NCBI GenBank assembly: GCA_003427395.1
Contig: BFEA01000011.1
Location: forward strand, 236,635-261,515
DNA from: Chara braunii
Lineage: Eukaryota; Streptophyta; Charophyceae; Charales; Characeae
Reading direction: 5' to 3'
DNA length: 24,881 nt
A program made the translations under genes and the position numbers. Within the stretch, counting starts at the first letter, position 1. The number at the start of each line of letters is the position of its first letter. Under the pieces are notes generated by a model, which did no database searches, had not been told where the DNA came from, and saw nothing but the letters and a program-made list of their open reading frames with translations. Below are positions 8,406 to 17,610 of the stretch, one piece after another.

Positions 8406-9326
8406 TGCGAGATTGAAGCCCCGATGAGCCCCGTTTCAGGCCCTGCCATGTATTACGTCGGCCGCCCTAAGTGAAGGCAGGCACGACGAGGGCCTTAGGG
8501 TCCCTATTTTGGTCACCACACAACTCAAGGAAATTCAGGCAGTTGCACAGCGCCAGTTGGTTGAGAAAATCCAGGCCCTGGGGCGCCTTTGTGAATGTAT
8601 GGAATGCAGGCCCTGGGCTGGGTACGAGTATTGGGCCAAACACAACCCGTTGATAGTTGGGTGCGAGCAACCACTGCAGGCCCAAGGCCTGAGTTGTGTA
8701 GACTGGGCCTCAGCCTACCGGGGCCTACCGGAAGCTTCTTGGGAAAGGCCCAGCGCAGCCTGGGACAAGCAAGCTGGCAGGCCACTTCCATATAGCAAAG
8801 GGTCTGCCTCCGTATTGGGCATTCCGGTGTTGGTTGCATGCTGCGCAAGCGCTGCTGCGCTATTTGCTGGCCACCGGTCACACGCTCATGGGCGAGCAGG
8901 GAAGTGGCAAGTAGCCATAGCCGAGTTGCGCTGCTGTGAGCTGGGTGTGGTGCAGGGTGGTCCTTGGGTGCATGTGGCATTTGTGTGTTGGGGAACGAGG
9001 TTGTGAGTGAAGCGAGAGACACACCTGGTGCTGGAAGCGTGCGGCATTGGCCGCTATCTGCTCGTACTTCGGTGAAGTTGCTGTCTTCATCTTCGGCATT
9101 GTAGTATAGGCTAGATAGGATCTGACATCTGTAGTCTGGGCGCCGAGCGCCAGATAGGATATCAACATTGGTTCTTCGTTGATGATGATGATGGGACTAT
9201 TTCAGCATTGTCAATTATGAACTCTTGGTGTGTTCTTATTTCGTGAAACTCGTGATTCAATTCTGTTCTTGCTTCGAGGTCACGACTATCTGATGTTGTT
9301 TGATTGTTGAAGTTCGCTATAGCTCA
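8406..9326 (+). repeat. Element 1 3' LTR
   Basis: This direct repeat of 535-1451 begins TGCGAGATTGAAGCC, so the second T-G pair of the 5' copy has changed. It carries extra bases near 8846 (GCGCTGCTGC) and near 9184 (GATGATGATG) relative to the 5' copy. Identity stops at GCTCAT (9322-9327), where sequence of element 3 begins, so it probably lacks about 11 terminal bases. Confidence 0.88.
8789..8795 (+). promoter_or_regulatory. TATA-like motif in 3' LTR
   Basis: CATATAG occurs here in the same context as in the 5' LTR (918-924). It is the counterpart core promoter candidate and would direct transcription into the right flank if active. Confidence 0.4.
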
Positions 9327-9624
9327 TATGAATGACGGGTCTATACCCATTGCCATCATCTTGCTGTAAAACAGTGCCTATACCATACTGACTTGCGTCG
9401 GTGGTGACGACAAAAGGTAAAGACGGATCGGCTACCCTGAGGACTGGATACTCTATCAAGGCCCGCTTTAACTTGTTCGGGACCGACGTACAGTCTCTAC
9501 TCCACTCCCAGATTGCTTCTTTCCTTAACAACCTGCGAAGGGGTGCAGCGATGGTAGAAACGTTCCTTACAAACTTCTTATAGTAGTTGGCTAAGCCTAG
9601 AAAAAACCGCAACTCTGTCAGCTT
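9327..9624 (-). pseudogene. Element 3 RT thumb and RNase H start
   Basis: The minus-strand frame reads LRFFLGLANYYKKFV, the conserved connection motif after the Gypsy RT palm, then VVTTDASQYGIGTVLQQDDG, the first strand of RNase H. Here the first catalytic Asp (TTDAS) is intact, unlike in elements 1 and 4. The reading ends near PVIHM, where family members continue into EYMS, because element 1 LTR sequence begins. The frame is continuous with the upstream protease fragment except for a TAG at 9627-9625. Only about 100 residues of a roughly 600-residue RT-RNase H remain, so there is no enzymatic activity. Confidence 0.87.
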
Positions 9625-9834
9625 CTACAGCGCTTTTCTGCTAATATAACTACGAGTGGCCCCTCTATCTATCAAGGCCCCTACTCGTCCTCTAAAAATT
9701 TCTACATCTATTAAGGCTAGTCCTTTCTCATCTTCATCATCTTTTGCCACACCTGTGAGGGAAGTGCCTAGACAGACTGTAACACAAGCAATCGCTCGAC
9801 AGCTATCTGGGCACTGGCCAGCAACCTCTGCCAT
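9625..9834 (-). pseudogene. Element 3 aspartic protease fragment
   Basis: The minus-strand frame contains VEIFRGRVGALIDRGATRSY followed by ISRKAL. The retropepsin motif, normally a D-S/T-G-A-T-R-S-Y, reads D-R-G here, so the residue after the catalytic Asp is Arg. The fragment covers about the first third of a protease and stops at a TAG. The RT thumb follows in the same frame, so a deletion has removed the rest of the protease and all of the RT fingers and palm. The N-terminal part is basic and acidic linker with no known domain. Confidence 0.8.
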
Positions 9835-9938
9835 AGACGCATATGGTTTGGGAGTTTCTATGTGGTGCGCCGACTCTTCTCGACATGGTCTAGGGGTAAG
9901 GGCAGTTGCAACCCCTACCGGCGGTTGCCTTTTGCTGC

Positions 9939-10334
9939 CTATGCAGCAAACCAGGTGTCTCTATACTTAGAGCAATATTTAATAATATGGCCAGGGTCAT
10001 TGGAATAGATACATTGATCCTGATCTACCCTCCTCTGCCAAACTGTCTGCTCTAGGCCCAGATCTTCCCAGGGGCTGCCCTGCGGCAAGCCAGGGTGCCA
10101 TCCACCCCTCCTGGGAGACGACCGAGTTAAACGAGAGCCATTTTGCGGCGGACATTGACCCCTACCTCCCGCTTGGCGGCCTCCTCTGCCACCAACCCCC
10201 TGATCACTCTGTCCTCGACCACCAGAAGTCTGCCCCCATTGGCCCCTGCCTCCTCCTTTACCTTGCGGTCTCCCTCCAGCTGCAACAGCAGCGTAAGTCC
10301 TCCCCTGACTATCGCCACTGTCATCCTCCTCCAC
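9939..10334 (-). pseudogene. gag: Element 3 gag C-terminus with zinc knuckle
   Basis: The minus-strand frame has a Gly/Arg/Gln-rich RNA-binding region (repeats of GGRG), then WEDLGLEQTVWQRRVDQDQC and a knuckle reading C-x2-S-x4-H-x4-C. The second zinc-binding Cys is replaced by Ser. A similar W-x(n)-W-x-R-R/D sequence precedes the knuckle in elements 1 and 2, which supports the assignment. The frame ends before the protease region, with about 100 bases between them. Confidence 0.8.
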
Positions 10335-10389
10335 TCCCCACTCTATCTAGTTGTAAGGGACCTGTTCCATACCACCCTCGTCTAATGTA

Positions 10390-11115
10390 AGGATCAGGTG
10401 ATCCTTGCCCTTGACCTGACCCAAGATGGTACGGCCTTTCCACTTCTTACCCTTTTCAAAAAGTGGGAACTGGCATGGACTGCGCATCAAATGCTATCAC
10501 TTCCCTACTTAGGGTATCGTAGGTCATGGTAGACTCCCTACTCTTCTCAAAGAAGTGCTCGCACAAAGGTTCGGGCATGGCACGATAAAACAGGTTTACC
10601 AAGTTACCCCATGGTCAAGGACAGCGACCAGTTCATCCATTGGCGGGAATGGATGGTCTGCAATTTGTCAGAAGCTCTAACACTTCCCGTGACATCTGCA
10701 AACCTCTCGCGCAGCAACTTAAAGAAGTCACTCAGGGGGCAATTAGGGAATACGCGACCATATCATTCTCACACTTAGCAGCACGACAAAGCGATCTAGT
10801 GAAGCTAGTTGCTTCACTTTTAAGGACATGGAAGGCAATGAGGACATGATCCTCAGGAGATATCTTTTGAAGTTGTACATAGGAGTTCACGTTTGTTTCC
10901 CAATTATCGAAGTTTCCCTCCTTCTTCCCACTGTAGGAATCAGGGAACTTCACGTTCACAGGCTCTCTACGGGGACAAACTTCCTCCTCCCTTAGAGCAG
11001 CAAGTTTCGCGCCTTCTATGGCGCCTCTACACAATCGCTCCTTGTTTTCTAGTCTCGCCTTCACGTCTGAACCCACCTGCATTATCATTTCGCGTGTGAA
11101 CTCTCTAAACCCCAA
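10390..11115 (-). pseudogene. gag: Element 3 gag core
   Basis: The minus-strand frame at 11115-10732 reads GFREFTREMIMQVG and then VKFPDSYSGKKEGNFDNWET and SPEDHVLIAFHVLKSEATSF, which is the retrotransposon gag core domain (F-x-G then W, then a helix with L-x-G/S-A-x-x-W/F). From 10732 to about 10390 the core continues in shifted frames (for example DFFKLLRERFADVTGSVRAS and KLQTIHSRQW) with several breaks. It forms the capsid shell in live relatives. I infer at least two frameshifts in this part. Confidence 0.8.
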
Positions 11116-11895
11116 TCGTATGGACGGAAGGCTACATCCTGGCCCCTCGAGAACTGATACTGCTCTTCGTGAGCCCTTGCCAGGAGTTCTATGTTCCTCG
11201 CCATGAGCTCCATCTTTCCCTGCAAATCCTCCTTCGGCTCCAGCTGCACCCTTTGCTGCTTCACTAGCTCTAACTCTTTGACTGCCTTACTCGCCTCCTC
11301 CATTCTATCTTTCTTCTCCCTGGTCAGACACAACTTCCATTCCAACTTTTTGTCTTCTTCGATCCTTTGAGGATTGAGGGGATCTTCTTCGGCTTCCAAC
11401 TCCTTAATGATCGCCTCCTGTTCTCCCCTGGAGACATATAATATCGCCTCATCCTCTTCTCTCAGGGACAGATTAGCAACCCATTCAGAAACCTTCTTCT
11501 CTAGCCAGGGATCCTCCTTCTTTGTGCCACTCGACTCTCCTCTTTCCCTGATACGTCTTCTTCCACCTTTTTCTCTTCTTCTTTTTCTTCTACCTCCACC
11601 GCTTTCAACTTTTCTTCCTCCTTTTTCACCCTTTCTAACTCCTCCAACTTCTTCCTTTTCGCGGCCTCCTCCTGCAATAAGGCCCAACTTCTTAGCCAAC
11701 TTTACTACTTCCCTCTTTTCTTTCTTGGCCTTCTACTCGGCCAGAACCCTCGCAGCCTCCTCCTCTTGTTCCTTGGTGTAGGGAGTGGTGCTAACACCAC
11801 CCCTGGACTCTACTCTACACGTGAAGGTGTTCTTGAATCCCAAGGGAAAGAGAGACGCCAGAGGGTCCCCCAAAGGGAGAACCCCACGAGCAGAC
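11085..11895 (-). pseudogene. gag: Element 3 gag N-terminal charged coiled coil
   Basis: The minus-strand frame 11699-11085 is extremely rich in Lys, Arg and Glu, with heptad-like stretches such as EEDKKLEWKLCLTREKKDRM, and ends in LMARNIELLARAHEEQYQFS next to the gag core. Upstream of 11699 the same frame continues through a TAG at 11735-11733 into VSTTPYTKEQEEEAARVLAE and LASLFPLGFKNTFTCRVES, up to about 11895. A frameshift near 11110 joins it to the core. This long coiled-coil head is not seen in elements 1 and 2. The true start codon could not be fixed. Confidence 0.72.
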
Positions 11896-12508
11896 CGTAC
11901 ATAGCGTAGTCATCCATGGTGTTATGTGCACGACAATGACTATCCCACTCCTCACCACTTGGACCTACCCACTGGACTGACTAACTGTCTAAGGACCACA
12001 GGATCCGTATAGGACCCTGTCAACTATGGTCACTAGCGTGAACCTCATACTACATCTGTCAATACAGGACTCAATGATGATGAGGAGGTAGTCAAGGAGA
12101 TCCCTCGTAACTCCTCAGGAATTATTTAACGTTGCAGACAGGACGACGCGATCAGCAAGTCCTCTCAAGACTTAGATAGCTTGTTGTGCAGCCCACATCT
12201 CGGATTTTGGGCCTACCATGCCACACTGAGCAGCCCGCCGGTCTGTACCGGTCCTTNGGAGGGTTTGTCCTCCGGGTCAATCCGTCGTCAGACACANCCT
12301 TTAGCCCTATTTAGCCNNTGTGGGTTTGGTCAACAAAGCTCTACGAACTCATACATAGAGTTCCTATCACCTGGACAGAAGAGACTCAATGCAGAAAGAA
12401 GAGACAGACAGACTCAGCAAGTACCATGACGTGAGCACATCTATAGGGCGAGGGGATAGGCGGAAGGCTTGGCGAGAATATACCAACTCCAGCTTGCTCA
12501 ATTTCGTG
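11896..12508. other. Unassigned, probable element 3 leader
   Basis: No convincing coding frame is present. Single N bases occur at 12257, 12298 and 12317-12318, indicating unresolved consensus in a multicopy sequence. By position this is the minus-strand leader of element 3, but no primer site or LTR edge was recognised. Confidence 0.35.
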
Positions 12509-12702
12509 GTCAACGCTGGTCAATGCTAGTCAATTTTGGTCAACGCTGGTCAACTTCCCGATCAGCACCTTCGTCAACGTCGTTCAACCCCTTAGTCAAC
12601 ACCTCAGTCAACCCTCTGTCAACTCCTGATCATCGCCTTCGTCAACCTTGGTCAACTCCTCGGTCAACGCTCCGGGCGATCCCCCTCCAACTCCCTGTCA
12701 AC
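12509..12702. repeat. GGTCAACGCT-type decamer array
   Basis: About thirteen GTCAA cores occur in 194 bases. The first five GT dinucleotides fall exactly ten bases apart (12509, 12519, 12529, 12539 and 12549), giving a degenerate GGTCAACGCT decamer; later units drift to 11-16 bases. On the minus strand each core is TTGAC, the core of the plant W-box, but regulatory meaning is unproven. Confidence 0.75.
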
Positions 12703-12983
12703 GCCCAACTCGAATATGGTTGTCGCCCCTTTTCTTCCTCACAAACTTTCAATACGCTCCTTCTCCCTCCTTCCTTCTTTCTCACTTTTCTTCTTCCTTC
12801 ACCCCGAATATGTCTTTCTCTCTCCTCCTTCGTCGCTCCCTTCTTCTTCCTCGGCTATGGCTTTTTTCTCCTTTGTCCTCCCTTCTCAACTTCATCGTCT
12901 TTCTCCTTGGTGACCCTCTGTCTGAGCCTCAACGGTTATGGCTGCCACATCCTGTCTTGGACCGCCCAACCAATCTTGTATCA

Positions 12984-12986
<3 letters not shown>
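12703..12986. other. Pyrimidine-rich non-coding stretch
   Basis: C and T dominate the plus strand (CTTCTCCCTCCTTCCTTCTT and similar). Long open frames here are low-complexity Ser/Leu/Phe/Pro and are not genes. Confidence 0.6.

Positions 12987-13040
<54 letters not shown>
12987..13040. repeat. (CT)27 microsatellite
   Basis: An uninterrupted CT dinucleotide run of 54 bases follows CACTC and ends before CCTCTTCG. Such a run is prone to length error in assembly. Confidence 0.97.
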
Positions 13041-13046
<6 letters not shown>

Positions 13047-13705
13047 CGTCATTGTCTTCTTTCCAAGTACGCGGCACCTCCTTCCGCGGCGCAACTATAG
13101 AGGACTCTTCTTTTCAGTGCACTTCTGCTATGCCGCGTGGAATAGCGGGAACCACCTCCGATACCAATGAAATTAGACTCACTTTCCTCTCTTCTTCACA
13201 TACATGCAAACAGATGGCAAGTCACACTAGCGTTGTACGCACACACAAAGCTCAGAGATAATCAAGTCGAGAACACATTTCAGATACAAATTCGCTTCGA
13301 ACCGGCTCTGGCGCTCGAGCGTCCAAACATCCTGTGTCCGATATTGTGTTCAGGCAACTGTTCACACGTACTCAAACTCCGGATTTCCCTTAATAACCCA
13401 CCCACATACACTCTGTAACACTTACATGCTCGCACACCTTGACTAACACCTATCACTTGTTTTCTCAGCTATGGCCGCCAACTACCACTCACTACAAGCA
13501 GCTATGGCTGCGCTATCTCCACCTCAGACCACTTCGACTTCAGGCCTCTGCGGACCACCTCGCACAAGACGGTAGAGCAGCAGTTCCACATGGCTTACAC
13601 AGGAATGGATGAATAGTTGGACGTTGCCTCTTGATTTATACTTTTGTAGGACGCTGGTCTGCCTCTTTCCACCGGGCCCACGGTGCACACAGTCCCACAT
13701 GGTTC
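13041..13705. other. Unassigned non-coding stretch
   Basis: I see no gene, RNA or clear repeat. The sequence lies between the CT run and the poly(A) end of the minus-strand LINE and is probably the older DNA into which the LINE inserted. Confidence 0.4.
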
Positions 13706-13727
13706 TTTTTTTTTTTTTTTTTTTTTT
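13706..13727 (-). repeat. Poly(A) tail of LINE (T22 on plus strand)
   Basis: Twenty-two consecutive T on the plus strand are read as a poly(A) tail following CATGTT on the minus strand. It lies downstream of the LINE coding end, as expected for a LINE 3' end. Confidence 0.75.
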
Positions 13728-14071
13728 AACATGCCCTACTGTGTCAGAAAGGAGTGATGACAAGAGCATGCACTCCTTCCTGGCTCTCGGGGGGCTCCAT
13801 TCTATTGGTGGGGAGCAACACCTGCTGTGAAGCGGGTCCAGCGTCCCCTAGGATACAAGGAAAATTTGAACCAAAAAGTCCTGCACCAGTGATCTGGTGT
13901 CCACTGACCATCATGAGGGGCAAGAAAGTGAACTAGCTTAGTGCCTCTTCAGCCTCACTGGGCGCCAAAATTTTTTGACTACCAAGCACTTTACCAAGCC
14001 TATATCTAATAACACACCTTCCTTACAACTCAAGGGATGTCTATCCAAACCAAGCAGCAGACACAAGGCAA
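13728..14071 (-). other. LINE 3' untranslated region
   Basis: This segment lies between the last LINE codon and its poly(A) tail. No coding signal is seen. It contains TTTTGGCGCCCAGTGAGG (minus strand, about 13955-13973), which resembles an LTR-element primer site but sits inside the LINE transcript. Confidence 0.55.
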
Positions 14072-16040
14072 TTACTTGGGGGGGTGGAAGAAGTCAAGAA
14101 ATTCAGAGAAGGGCCTTAGAGGGATAGAGGGATCAACAGTAGTCAAGTTGTTAAAGACAAGCCAGTAATTTCTTTTAATTGGTTCCTGAGCCTTTGCGTG
14201 TCCATCTTCCCAAATTACTTTCCCCAGCCTCCCACCCTAGTCACCTCCCAGCCAACTTTTGTTAAATTGATTAATATGCTGCCAGATCTCGTTATGTACT
14301 GATAGGAACTGGATTTTTTCCTTAACATATTCCCATTTGATAGTTAATCCAGTTTGAATCTGCTGATTGATGGTTTCGGTGAATTCCGGTCCGTCAAGTC
14401 GCGCACCTTCCATTTCAAAGGTACACCTTGACCGAATCGCCCAGATGATCGCCCTCCTACCTATTAGGAATACATTGAATGTGAAGTCGTCCATTGGTCC
14501 GGATGCCATGATTCCAATAGGAGGGCTTTCCACTCCCAAGGCCAAGGGTGATAGGTGTTCGTTTGGTTCCAGATCCTATCGCACCATCTCCAAAGCCAGA
14601 TTGATCCCGGGCATTGAAGGAAAATACGCTCTATAGTTTCGGGGGAGTTTGAAGACCCATCAATAATCCAACCATTTGTGAGAAGACATTTATGAGTGAT
14701 TTGCCACTGTAGAGAAGCAATTTTGGCAGGTCTAGTTTTAGAAGCTTGGAACCACTTAATACTTCTCAACTCATCCTTACTAACATTGAGATTCTTATCC
14801 CATCTTTCTTCAATGCGATCCTTTAAGTTAACCCTGGGCCGGAGTATCCTGTAAGATGCTTTGACTGTGAGGCTGTGTAATTTTCTAGGACGTGGGTGAC
14901 CTCGTTTCCCAGGATGTGACCAACACTAGTTAAGAGGGTCAAACGAAAGGTGAGAGATGGGGGTATCTGGTCTGAAGACAAGCCATTTATCATCAATCTT
15001 CGATACTCTAATCCTGAAGAGTTGGTCATATGTGCATCATCTAATTTCCTCCTGTTGACTCTGGTTGAGAATGCCATCATCTTGAATCTGAAAGATTGAT
15101 TCGGGTTATGGGTCTCAATTATATTACCGACTAAACCTTTTTGGTTATGGCGCAACCCAATCATTTTCAATAAGTTTAGGGCCTCTTTGTAAAATTTTGA
15201 CCCACTCCAAGGGGATCAGGTCAATTATTGAATCAAGAGCGGTAGTCTGATGGTGGCTATATCTTAGACGCTCATGCAGGTCCGTGGACGAACGCCAATC
15301 TCTGCTTTCTTGATTCCATAGATCTTTGACCCGTATTACTCCCCTGTTAATCCAACTTTTCCAGGGGGCATCCATACAATGCAGAACACTTCCTTGGTCA
15401 TCCCAAATAAACGTGTTGTTGAAAAGGGGTTGTAGACAAACTTCTTCCCATCTTGTCGGGGAAACTTTATCTGCGATGGGCATCTTTCTCCAATTTTTTA
15501 TTATTGTGACCCAAAAAGGATCCCGCCAAAGATCCCTCCTAATTGTCTGTCTATCTTAGATCTCCTCTTGTGTCTGGTCCCCTAGAGAGCCTCTAGGTAA
15601 AGACCATGCAAGGTTCTCCAGCCACATTAGGGGATCTATGTGGCCGGGGACCGGAGGAGCTAACCTTTTTGTCTGTTCAAAGGCTAGGAAGGACCAAGGA
15701 GTGTTGGGATTGAATATAAGTCGTTTGATCCACTGGAGAGAGAGAGAGTTATAGCTTGGGTATGGGGATCGATGATCCCAAGGCCCCATTTTGTTTTGGG
15801 TTGGATAATGGACAACCAAGCAACTTTGTTGATGACATTTAATCTTCCGTGATCCCCACGCCACAAGAACGCCGCTATCTGTTTCTTGAAACAATTGAGA
15901 TTACCTTTGTCCATAGCCCCGAAAGCCGATTTATACCATATAGAGGCCAATATGACATCATTAATTATTATAGCTCTACCAAAAAGAGATGAATGTTTAT
16001 CCTTGCACAAATCAAGTTTCAACCTTGCTTGTTGTAGAAT
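14072..16040 (-). pseudogene. LINE ORF2 C-terminal part with zf-RVT-like region
   Basis: This follows the RT domain and is read on the minus strand in several broken frames: 16022-15684 (FGAMDKGNLNCFKKQIAAFL, the post-RT region typical of plant LINEs), 15894-15556, 15483-15145, 15170-14823, 14769-14464 and 14545-14072. The segment at about 14730-14590 reads KIASLQWQITHKCLLTNGW then PETIERIFLQCPGSIWLW, which fits the zinc-binding region found in plant LINE reverse transcriptases (zf-RVT). The last frame runs through a TAG at 14239-14237 into NYWLVFNNLTTVDPSIPLRP and ends at the TAA at 14074-14072. At least five frameshifts are needed. No RNase H domain was recognised. Confidence 0.75.
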
Positions 16041-16735
16041 CCCTTCATTAGTAGAGGTGGGTTTACCTGAGACTTACAGAGATACTTCCAGAACTCTGAT
16101 TGGTTCGTTACGAGGGACCCACTTAATGCGGGGAGGTTTGGGGGGTCTCACACCTTGATGATGGATCCACCATCCAAGAGGTTTATTTCCCCAATTGACC
16201 TTCATATCAGAGAGTTTACAAAAATTTTCCATTACTCTTTTGATGGCTTCTAAATTTTCATGTGAAGCACCAACCATACGAGAGAGGTCATCAGCAAAGA
16301 GAGCAAACTGGGACTATGTCCTCAGGAATAGAGGAGACTTGGATATGCCTAATATCTTTGTGATGTCTTATGTTAGCTGCTAGGGCTTCCATAATAATCA
16401 CAAAGAGAAGAGGTGCAATGGGATCACCTTGCCGTACTGATCTCTGAAGTATGATGGGGGGTGCCACATTTCCATTTACCATTACCCTTGTTGTGGCATC
16501 CTATGCAAGATATTGATCCATCTCCTGAAGTGTGGCCCAAAATTAAACTTCTCCAGACATTTATCTAAGAAAAACTAGTCCACATGATCATAGGCTTTCT
16601 AAAAGTCAATAAAGATGAATGTGGGGTTATACTTAGATTGTGGAGAGAGCTTGATGAGCTCATTAATGAGCAAAATATTATCATTGATATTTCTTCCTTG
16701 GATTGCTGACTGGACAAAGTAAGACTGGGACTGGC
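16041..16735 (-). pseudogene. LINE reverse transcriptase domain
   Basis: Read on the minus strand, the frame starts near SQSYFVQSAIQGRNINDNIL (the LINE motif usually ending G-R-x-I-x-D-N), then FIFIDF, a stop, KAYDHVD, a stop, and FFLDKCLEKFNFGPHFRRWI. Next come LQRSVRQGDPIAPLLFVI (RQGDP at about 16434-16402) and the catalytic FADD at 16298-16287, separated by a frameshift. After the palm come ENLEAIKRVMENFCKLSDMK and VNWGNK. The RT would prime on nicked target DNA in a live element. Stops inside the FIDF-KAYD motif and frameshifts show it is dead. Sequence before about 16735 no longer matches, marking the 5' truncation. Confidence 0.87.
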
Positions 16736-17054
16736 TACCGCTGACTAGACAAAGTTGGATTGCCTACTTGCTCACATGCCTCTGGCCAAACGTAGAAACT
16801 CTCGAAAGGCCACTTCCGGACCTTCCGAAAGTTTGTGGACTTGACCTTCCAGACCTTCCGGAAGTTTGCGGACTTGACCTTTCCGAACTGTAGCAGCTAC
16901 GACCTTGACCTTTCATAACTACAACAACTATGACCCCTATGCAGGTATGACCCCTACTTCGACAGGTCTATGGTTCAAGACCCGACAACTACTCTGACCT
17001 ACGACAAACAACTTTCAACTACAAACACACAGGTCACGGGTTCAAGACACACAA
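16736..17054. other. Non-coding region right of LINE
   Basis: No gene is seen. The stretch holds the 33-base tandem repeat at 16819-16884 and scattered ACTTGACC and ACCCCTA echoes around it. It may be decayed LTR or leader sequence. Confidence 0.35.
16819..16884. repeat. 33-base tandem duplication
   Basis: Two units each carrying GACCTTCCG, AAGTTTG and GGACTTGACC lie 33 bases apart (the GACC starts at 16819 and 16852) with a few mismatches. Confidence 0.75.
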
Positions 17055-17313
17055 GGTCGACTTGATACTGTACACAGGTAAAGTAACGTAAGGTCTGGGG
17101 ATCGAGCCCTGGGATCCGCAACTGTGACTGCAAAAGGTCAAAACCGTTTCACTCCCACCGACCTAAATTTCAGGTCTGGGGATCGAGCCCTTGTGACTGT
17201 ACACACGGTCGACTTGATACTATACACAAGTAAGGTAAGGTCATGTGAGGTAAGGTCTGGGGATCGAGCCTTGGGATCCGCATCTGTGACTGCAAAAGGT
17301 GAAAATCGTTTCA
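17055..17313. repeat. Direct repeat pair of about 100 bases
   Basis: Copies at 17055-17151 and 17207-17313 both begin GGTCGACTTGATACT, contain AAGGTCTGGGGATCGAGCC and GGGATCCGCA, and end CGTTTCA. A partial copy with the GGTCTGGGGATCGAGCCC core starts at 17173. The second copy has about ten extra bases (GTCATGTGAG region). It lies just upstream of the element 2 leader and may be part of it. Confidence 0.85.
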
Positions 17314-17610
17314 ATGCATCTCCACAGTAATTTATTTTTATTTTTGATTATTTAGTTGTACGGACTTGGTAACAATTGACAGACAACTGCAAATCGAATA
17401 GACCATTCCTTGCGGCATTGCATCGTGTTTTAGAATAATCTAAAAATAAGAAATAGAAATACCTTTAGGACCTTGCATTGATTGCTGGTTACCACCTGAC
17501 TACTTTTCTCCAAGATAACCAAACAAGTCGACTATTATTACTCGGTTGGGTGTCATGCTGAGGTAGGATTTAGTGTGGATTCCACTTTAGATCACACACC
17601 GCTGAGGCTC

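Larger units (their letters stand above)
535..9326 (+). mobile_element. Element 1: near-complete Ty3/Gypsy LTR retrotransposon
   Basis: Two direct repeats of about 0.92 kb (535-1451 and 8406-9326) flank an internal region with, in order, a primer binding site, a leader, gag, protease, RT, RNase H, integrase and a chromodomain-like tail. Integrase downstream of RNase H is the Ty3/Gypsy (Metaviridae) order, and the C-terminal tail suggests the chromovirus branch. Total length is about 8.8 kb. The element is defective: it has frameshifts in gag and integrase, stop codons at 5263, 5392, 6508, 6962, 7058, 7740 and 7770, and changed residues in the protease, RNase H and integrase active sites. The LTRs differ by several indels, so the insertion is not recent. 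The right end abuts another element, and no target duplication is seen. Confidence 0.93.
9327..11895 (-). mobile_element. Element 3: internally deleted Ty3/Gypsy remnant
   Basis: Read on the minus strand, this region has gag (about 11895 to 9939), the protease start (9834-9625) and an RT thumb plus RNase H start (9624-9327). Most of the RT, including the palm, is missing between protease and thumb. The low-coordinate end is cut off at the boundary with the element 1 LTR. No LTR or primer site could be recognised upstream (above 11895). Its Gag is a different lineage from that of elements 1 and 2. Confidence 0.85.
13706..16735 (-). mobile_element. 5'-truncated LINE (non-LTR retrotransposon)
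   Basis: On the minus strand the region runs from RT motifs at about 16735, through a long C-terminal domain with a zf-RVT-like segment, to a TAA at 14074-14072, a 3' untranslated part of about 340 bases, and an A22 tail (T run at 13706-13727). The endonuclease, ORF1 and the first part of RT are missing, the usual outcome of incomplete target-primed reverse transcription. The coding frame is broken many times. I could not find matching target-site duplications at the two ends. Confidence 0.85.

Noticed and set aside
12438-12452. CTATAGGGCGA, an 11-base match to the T7-promoter region of cloning vectors
   Set aside because: Neither flank matches vector or the rest of the T7 promoter; 11 bases can occur by chance.
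12892-13100. Open frames of Ser-Leu or Glu-Arg dipeptide repeats across the CT run
   Set aside because: They are translations of a microsatellite and have no domain.
13955-13973. Minus-strand TTTTGGCGCCCAGTGAGG resembling an LTR-element primer binding site
   Set aside because: It lies between the LINE coding end and its poly(A) tract, no LTR adjoins it, and only about eight bases agree with known primer sites.
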